64,000 nt of DNA, taken from the NCBI GenBank assembly GCA_030035585.1, contig CM057466.1, positions 115,194,682-115,258,681 of the forward strand, read 5' to 3'. Source of the stretch: Dugong dugon (taxonomy: Eukaryota > Chordata > Mammalia > Sirenia > Dugongidae). This document shows, piece by piece, positions 58,311-64,000 of the stretch (its first letter is position 1; every line of letters begins with the position of its first letter). The translations under genes were made by a program, and so were the position numbers. The notes beneath the pieces are model-generated. The model made no database searches. It was not told where the DNA came from and saw nothing but the letters and a program-made list of their open reading frames with translations.

Positions 58311-58934
58311 TATTGTTGTTGTTAGGTGCCACCAAGTCAGTTCCAATTCATAGCAACCCCATGCACAATAGAACGAAACACTACACTGCCTGGTCCTGCA
58401 CCATCCTCACAATGGTTGCCGTGTTTGAGCCAATTCTTACAGCCACTGCGTCAATCCATTTCCATGAAGGTCTTACTCTTTTTCACTTACTCTCTACTTT
58501 ACCAAGCTTGATGTCCTTCTCCAGGGACTGGTCCCTCCTGATAACATGTCCAAAGCACATGAGACAAGGTCTCACTACCCTAGCTTCTAAGGAGCACTCT
58601 GGCTGTATTTCTTCCAAGACAGACTTGTTCGTTTTTCTGGTAGTCCTTGGTATATTCAATATTCTTTGCCAACACCATAATTCAAAGGCATCAATTCTTC
58701 TCTGGTCTTCCTTATTCATTGTCCAGCTTTCAAACGCACATGAGATGATTGAAAATACCATGGTTTGGGTCAGGTGCTCTTTAGTAACATCTTTGCTTTT
58801 TAACACTTTAAAGAGGCCTTTTGCAGCAGATTTACCCACTGCAATACGTTGTTTGATTTCTTGACTGTTGCTTCCATGAGCGTTGGTTGTGGATCCAAGT
58901 AAAATGAAATCCTTGACAACTTCAGTATTTTTTT
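58311..58934 (-). mobile_element. RTE LINE fragment inserted into an AfroSINE
   Basis: Antisense RTE with its (gtt)n tail at the left, reaching 'ccaagtaaaatgaaatccttgacaac' at the right. 58,483-58,839 is open for 118 codons on the minus strand, matching the C-terminal RTE frame ('CFGHVIRRDQSLEKDI'). 5'-truncated. Confidence 0.92.
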
Positions 58935-59030
58935 CCTAGAAGGTTACAGCCTTGGAAGCCCTATGGGGCAGTTCTAGTCTGCCCTATAGGGTCCCTGTGA
59001 GTGGGAATTGACTCAACGGCAACACATTTT
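58935..59030 (+). mobile_element. AfroSINE, 3' half of the split copy
   Basis: Resumes 'ggttacagccttggaagccctatggggcag' and ends with the tail 'gtgagtgggaattgactcaacgg'. Confidence 0.88.
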
Positions 59031-60854
59031 TGGTGGTGCAGTGGGAAGGGCCGAAGCTGAAGTCTTCACCCCTGCTCTGTTTGAAGAAGCCCTGTTGCAG
59101 CCCAGGCCCCTCCTGCACTGAGAGGGGAGAGGGCTTGGCCTTCCTCATTGCTGTCAGTCTGTGACCGTGTGGCAGCCTTTTAGGCATCTTGCTCAGTGAG
59201 ATGTAGCAGCAGTCCGTCTTGCATTTAGGTATCATGTTGTCCTTGGTTCCCACGTCCTTACTACTCCCCATAGCTAGGGACCACTGCTGCTCCTCACTGC
59301 TGCTCACCAGTGCTGAGCTAGTGGTCTCACTTCTCAACATACTTCTGGAAGCTGTTAGCAGAACATCAGAAGGCCCCAGTCCCGGATGGCACAGACCATG
59401 CGGCATTTTTCTGCACACCAAATCAGCCACAGCGCCACCAGTGCCAACTACAAATGAGTGGAGACCCACATCGAGAAGAGACCTATACTTTTCCATTAAG
59501 CAAATCGAATAAGTGAAGCCATGAAATACTAAGCAATCAGACCTGAGAGCGACCCTCCTGGGATTGCGTTCCTCATTTTCTCTCCTCCATTTCCACCACA
59601 CCGCGAGAGAAATCATATTATGAAAACAGCCCACATTAGCCTCTGTTTCATTATGCACACTGAGCAGCATAGAGGTTGAAAGGGGCTTTCAAGTAGCGGG
59701 GGTGTCGTGAGGAGCACTTATTTCTACACATGAGGTGAGAAATCTGTGTGTGAGCCTCGGCGACAGGCTCTATGGGGGCCTCTAAGTTTCCAGGAAAATC
59801 AGGCCCATCAGGGAAAAGGTGGCAACTTTATGCAGAGTCATTCAAAACACCACACACGTGCGCATGGCGACATGGATTCACAATGGAAACTGGGAGATCG
59901 GCTCAAATACTCCAGTTGTTATTTGCAGTCACTGTCATGATTTGGTTTGTTGTTATTGTTTTGTGTGAGTGGAGGTTCTTTTGTTAGTTTCAGAAAGAAA
60001 AGAAGACAAAGGTTTTGATGGTCTGCTTTGTAGATTTTACTGCTTGGTCCTTTGCTGAAAAACTGTCCTGGCAAGTTAGAGGGGCTTTAAAGAAAGGCGT
60101 TGATGGGGTTGCCCACACCTGGGACACTTTTTCCTCCACCACTGCTTTTTTGCGATTTCTCACACGCACTTTCTTACTTTCTGGGCTGCCTTTTTCTCCT
60201 TTTTCAATCTTTCTCGTCTAGCCCTTCCATTGTTATTCACCCTGTTTATTGCTTCAAGCAACCCTGACATACTGGACATCATCTGAAACTACAAAAGACA
60301 GGATGCAATAAGCTAGAGAATAGCAGTAATCTGAGGAAAGTTCTTCATTCACTCTTGCTCCTAACTCTCTGTCTTCTTATCCTACATAGAAAATAAAAAA
60401 ATCAATACTGCCACACAGGGCTTGATAAAAGTGCTGGCTGAGTACAGCAGGCATGCTGGATATAGCAAATTAAAGTGATCAAAATTTTCCAGTCGACTCT
60501 GCCCACAGCCTACATAAACTAACAGCCCTGTCTGCCTGGTGTCTGTCAACGGGAAGCTTTATTTTATCGGGCCCTCTGATGGTCTGGGGAATGAATACGT
60601 ACCCCTGCCTGGGTCTGCAGCCTCCATATTTGTGTGTGAATACGTGAGCGATAGCAAGCGTGCAGAGGAGGGGTTGTGCAGGTTTTCATACACATGCATA
60701 TTTCTAAATCCAGAATGTGGGCTCTGGAGGTGGAGGAGAAACACACAAACATGAGGGTTTGTGTGTTTAAGCTCCTAAGTGTAGCAGAGACAAGTAAGCC
60801 CTCTTTACATGGTATTTAAATTGTGGAGACAATGTAACAGGGAGGAAGGGGCTG
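59031..60854. other. Single-copy sequence with an unassigned 228-codon open stretch
   Basis: 58,984-59,670 is open on the minus strand for 228 codons. Its end overlaps the SINE tail, and I recognise no domain in the translation. An overlapping plus-strand frame of 97 codons exists at 59,219-59,512. Nothing else is seen to 60,854. Confidence 0.4.
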
Positions 60855-60969
60855 CCAGACTTGGCTCCCATCAGCCTCTGCTTAGCTAAGTAACCTTAGG
60901 TAAGTTACCTGACCTGAGGAAGCCTAAGTGTCCTTACTTGCAAAATAATAATAATAATAACAGTAATTG
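60855..60969 (+). repeat. MIR SINE, first half
   Basis: 'gtaaccttaggtaagttacctgacc', 'gtccttacttgcaaaataataataat' form the MIR start and centre. The copy is split by the next SINE. Confidence 0.75.
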
Positions 60970-61165
60970 TCATTGTAGGGTGCCTTCAACTCGATTTCGA
61001 CTCATAGGGACCCCATGTAACAGACTAAAACTGCCCCAGAGGGTTTTCTAGGCTGTAATCCCTACAGAAGCAGATTGCCAGGTCTTTTCTCCCGTGAAGC
61101 TGCCGGTGCGTTCAAACTGCTAACCTTTCAGCTACCGCTTAAACATTGCCCCACCAGTTCTCCTA
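60970..61165 (-). mobile_element. AfroSINE inserted in MIR
   Basis: Tail 'ttcaactcgatttcgactcatagg' at the left, 'gtgcgttcaaactgctaacc' B-box region and the head at the right. It entered at the (AAT)n run of the MIR. Confidence 0.9.
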
Positions 61166-61285
61166 AATAACACCAAAAAGATAATATTGCAAACCTCGGA
61201 TGGCTGTTGTGAGAATTTAAAAGGAAATGATCTATATAGAGCAGCTTGTATATCGTAAGTGCTCACACAATCTTAGTTTTCATCC
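61166..61285 (+). repeat. MIR SINE, second half
   Basis: 'gatggctgttgtgagaatttaaaagg', 'gtatatcgtaagtgctcacac' continue the MIR interrupted at 60,969. Confidence 0.75.
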
Positions 61286-62104
61286 CACTTGTTTACATGC
61301 AAACACACACACACGCACCATAAGATACTGAAATACTGTACGTCATCTCAGTAAGAAACAATTCTCCAGCTCAGCAAAAAGATAAAAACTCAGTGAATAT
61401 TTTCCTAATAGAGCAAATTACAAAAAAATATTGTTTCAGTAGCAGCTTTTTATATACATTTTCCCAAGGTAAAAATAAACATTTCACTTAGCCTCGGAGA
61501 GCAATTCGTGTGAACTGGACTTAGAGCCGCTGAGTTACCGTCAGTAGGAGATGGAATATCCGTGCTCTTCACAACGACAGCTGAGAAATCACTTGCATTG
61601 CTACCATTAGCCCAATTCTCCCATCAAAGACCATGACCCTTGTTAAGTAACTGATAGTCTTGGAAATGAACTAATAGTTTCCATCGACCATCAGAGGAAT
61701 GAAGAAGAAATCAGGGAGCAAATCCGTGCGGCCAGGCCAGCTGCGGGAACTATCTGGACCGCAGCCAGGCAGCCTGGGAGCACAGGTACAAATTAGCAGG
61801 GTAAATTCCACCTGCGGATGCTGGCGCACGTTTCCAGATCCAGCGTGTGGCCCCCAAACTGCCTCAGAGATAAAGGAATGAAGCTCGCATCTTGGTTAGC
61901 TGCCTTTCCTGAGCAGGACGTTTTACTTCATTTTGAGCAAAATCATTTTGAACTCCCCAGCCGTGTAGATGTGGCCGGGTGCCCGTGCGTGTGTATGAGC
62001 TGGCAGGTGAGCTCAGGCCCGGCATGGGGGCCTGCAGGCCAGGCACCTGGCACAACCCTGGCCCTGCCAGGTGCTCCATCATCGTTGGTAGCGTGGACCC
62101 TCTC
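61286..62104. other. Single-copy sequence
   Basis: No gene is recognised. 61,690-62,090 is GC-richer. Confidence 0.45.
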
Positions 62105-62240
62105 TAAGTCTAGGTTCTGATACGTGGAAAACCGGGATAATAAACTTACATCTCAGTTCCGTTGAGAAGATCAGAGTGAATGTAAGCAGAATGCCTGGGA
62201 TGGTGTCTGGACTCAGTAAATGGTTCAGTAACTGAAATAA
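62105..62240 (+). repeat. MIR SINE
   Basis: 'gaaaaccgggataataaacttac', 'agaatgcctgggatggtgtctggactcagtaaatgg' follow the MIR 3' half. Confidence 0.7.
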
Positions 62241-62524
62241 TTCACTGTCGTCTCGATTCTTCCCCCAGAGAGAGTCCCTGATGCAGGGCTGATGATGAGA
62301 TGTGAAGGCACAAGGTCAAGTGCAAAAAGAAAGGCAATAAGAGTGAGTCCTCTCGTCTCCTGAGGCATTTTGCATCTTCTAAACTCACTCTTCCCAAGGA
62401 CTGCATGTACCAAAATCCAAATGAGCATGTGGAGATGAGGGGCCAGTGGTGACAGAGGGGCAGACAACGTGGATAAGGCCTCAGCTCTGTCACTGCGGGT
62501 AATAGCTGACCTTAAAAACAAGTT

Positions 62525-62665
62525 TTATTATGAAAATTTTCAAACAGGCATAAAAATAAAAAGACTAATAGAAGGACATGCACTTACCACCATTACCAGC
62601 TTCAAAAATGGTCAAACTACATAGTCGATCATGTGGTATGTATACTCCCTCCATTCCCCACCTGG
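62525..62665 (+). repeat. Old interspersed repeat, first piece
   Basis: 'gaaaattttcaaacaggcataaaa', 'cttaccaccattaccagcttcaaaaatggtcaa' belong to a common old mammalian repeat that I cannot name with certainty. It continues at 63,063 and 63,442. Confidence 0.5.
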
Positions 62666-63062
62666 TGTGGATTAAATTGTGTTGCCCAAAATATGTGTTG
62701 GGATCCTAAACCCTATGCCTGTGGATATGATCCCGTTTGGAAATAGGGGTTTCTTTGTTTTGTCAATTAGATCATATCCAAGTAGGGTAGGTTCTAAATC
62801 TAATCATTTCTGAGTTATAAAAATAGCAGATTGGACATAGACATATGTACACATGCAGGAAGACAGATGCCACGTGGGGACTGAGGATTGTCTACAAGCC
62901 AAGGAACCAAGGAGTGCCCATGGCTACCAACAAGGAAGGATCAACAAGGCCAAGACCCTAATTTGGACTTGTAGCCTCCAGAACTGTGAGAAAATACATT
63001 TCTGTTCTTAAAGCCACTCAAGTGTGATATTTCTGTTACAGCAGCTCTAGGAGACTGAGACA
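62666..63062 (+). mobile_element. LTR-A type LTR, plus orientation
   Basis: Starts TGTGGATTAAATTGTGTTG and ends 'tctaggagactgagaca', with 'cctccagaactgtgagaaaatacatttctg' near the end. It is the only LTR-A copy on the plus strand. It sits inside the old repeat; the duplication is not clear. Confidence 0.8.
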
Positions 63063-63165
63063 ACATCCACCACTGTTTGGTTTGAAAGCAAATCCCAGTC
63101 AGTATTTCACCTGGAAATATCTCTTCTTTGTTAACATAACCATACCATCATTATTACACTTTATA
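63063..63165 (+). repeat. Old interspersed repeat, second piece
   Basis: 'gaaagcaaatcccagtcagtatttcac' and 'aacataaccataccatcattattacac' continue the repeat split by the LTR. Confidence 0.5.
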
Positions 63166-63441
63166 TGTTGTTGTTAGGTTCCATCGAGTCACTTCCAACT
63201 CGTAGCAACCCTATGCACAACAGAACAAAACACTACCAGGTTCTGCACCATCCTTACAATTGTTGTTATGCTTGATCGCATTGTTGCGGCCACTGTGTCA
63301 ATCCATTTCATTGAGGATTTTATTCTTTTTTGCTGACCCTCTACTTTGCCAAGCATGATGTTCTTCTTGAGAGACTGATCCCTTCTGATAACATGTCCGA
63401 AGTAGGTGAGACGAAGTCTCACCATCCTTGCTTCTAAGGAG
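63166..63441 (-). mobile_element. RTE LINE 3' fragment
   Basis: (gtt)n tail, 'atcgagtcacttccaactcgtagc', and the reverse transcriptase C-terminal region up to 'ccttgcttctaaggagg'. Short 5'-truncated copy. Confidence 0.92.
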
Positions 63442-63550
63442 GTTACATACTTAACAATAATTTCCCAGTATTATCTCATACTCAGCCAGTTTTCCAACAT
63501 CCCTCATTGTCTCATAAATCTTTTTTTTATAGTTGGTATGTCTGAATCAT
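63442..63550 (+). repeat. Old interspersed repeat, third piece
   Basis: 'ttaacaataatttcccagtattatc' and 'cctcattgtctcataaatc' resume the repeat after the RTE insertion. Confidence 0.5.
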
Positions 63551-64000
63551 AGATAACCTTTTCAAAAGGCAAAAATGTGGGGTATAAGAAGGCACATAGC
63601 CTGAATTACAGGCAAAAGAGGGAATTCCTTTATAATGTGATCTGAGCTTTCCTACACACTCTCATCTCTCACCAAAACCGCTCTCCTACCAGCCGCCCAC
63701 CCTACCTGGATTTTTCTCCAGTGACGTTTCCTTTTTGACTTACATACTGATTGGTCCCTTTCTTTGTCACCATTTCATTTAAGGCTGCGTCCAGTATGAG
63801 GAACCAGCATCAGAAGTCTCTGTCTGCAGTACAGGGAGGGTCCAGTCCTTCTCAGATTTCCTTTACATTCACATTTCTATCTCAAAGTCCTCAGCTGTAA
63901 TAGAAAAATTAACAGCCAGGGTCACTCTCTTAGTAACATGTAACCTCCAAATGAGAAATAGCTCCTCCCTTGTTTTCTAGATGAAGACAAATCAAATGAG
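63551..64000. other. Single-copy sequence to the window end
   Basis: No recognised gene or repeat. Confidence 0.45.

Noticed and set aside
58313..58864. 183-codon plus-strand frame
   Set aside because: It is the antisense strand of an RTE LINE fragment. The same antisense pattern explains the plus-strand frames at 40,838-41,314 and 44,878-45,246.

Overview
This window is mammalian nuclear DNA, almost certainly from an afrotherian and most likely a paenungulate such as an elephant. The evidence is the repeat content. More than 20 copies or fragments of a tRNA-headed SINE of the AfroSINE type are present, together with seven fragments of its partner RTE (BovB-related) LINE. The SINE and the LINE share the same 3' end, seen on the minus strand as a (gtt)n tail followed by an 'agtcggttccgactcatagcgacc'-like segment. 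MIR, L2, MER5 and old L1 pieces add the general placental background. There are no operons, ribosome binding sites or long protein-coding reading frames, and I see no intact gene. The window reads as intergenic or deep intronic sequence.

Layout. 1-7 kb: mostly single-copy sequence with five AfroSINE pieces and a MIR. 7-16 kb: a solo LTR (7,382-7,881), two MER5-like pieces, an old L1 remnant (about 10.4-13.6 kb) holding a small DNA transposon and a TG...CA LTR element, and an L1 3' end at 15.2-15.7 kb. 16-24 kb: a 5'-truncated tRNA-Gly-type SINE, an internally deleted mini-L1 with a perfect 16-bp target site duplication (19,345-20,891), and an RTE fragment split by a solo LTR. 25-35 kb: L2, two tRNA-Gly-type SINE copies, several AfroSINEs and an (ATGG)n tract. 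35-38.2 kb: a GC-richer stretch, a broken processed copy of the DEAH-box helicase gene DHX8 on the minus strand, and a minisatellite. 39-42.5 kb: densely layered RTE, AfroSINE and LTR insertions. 43.7-46.1 kb: L2 sequence split by an RTE insertion. 46.7-47.7 kb: a second TG...CA LTR element. 48-52 kb: old L2, MIR and L1 pieces, a fourth tRNA-Gly-type SINE copy and an LTR. 52.3-55.2 kb: repeat-poor sequence. 55.2-59 kb: two AfroSINEs head to head around a microsatellite, an L1 3' end, and an AfroSINE split by its own partner RTE. 59-64 kb: mostly single-copy sequence with MIR, one AfroSINE, one LTR and one RTE fragment.

The parts relate as parasites and hosts rather than as a pathway. RTE supplies the reverse transcriptase, and AfroSINE and the tRNA-Gly-type SINE carry its 3' tail and are presumably copied by it. 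L1 is the likely source of machinery for the mini-L1 and the DHX8 retrocopy. The LTR elements were inserted by a retroviral-type integrase and leave 5-bp duplications. Nested insertions give a relative time order at several sites. The most unusual items are the mini-L1, the tRNA-Gly-headed SINE with an RTE tail of variable length, and the LTR family with a tRNA-Leu primer-binding-like motif inside its own boundaries.
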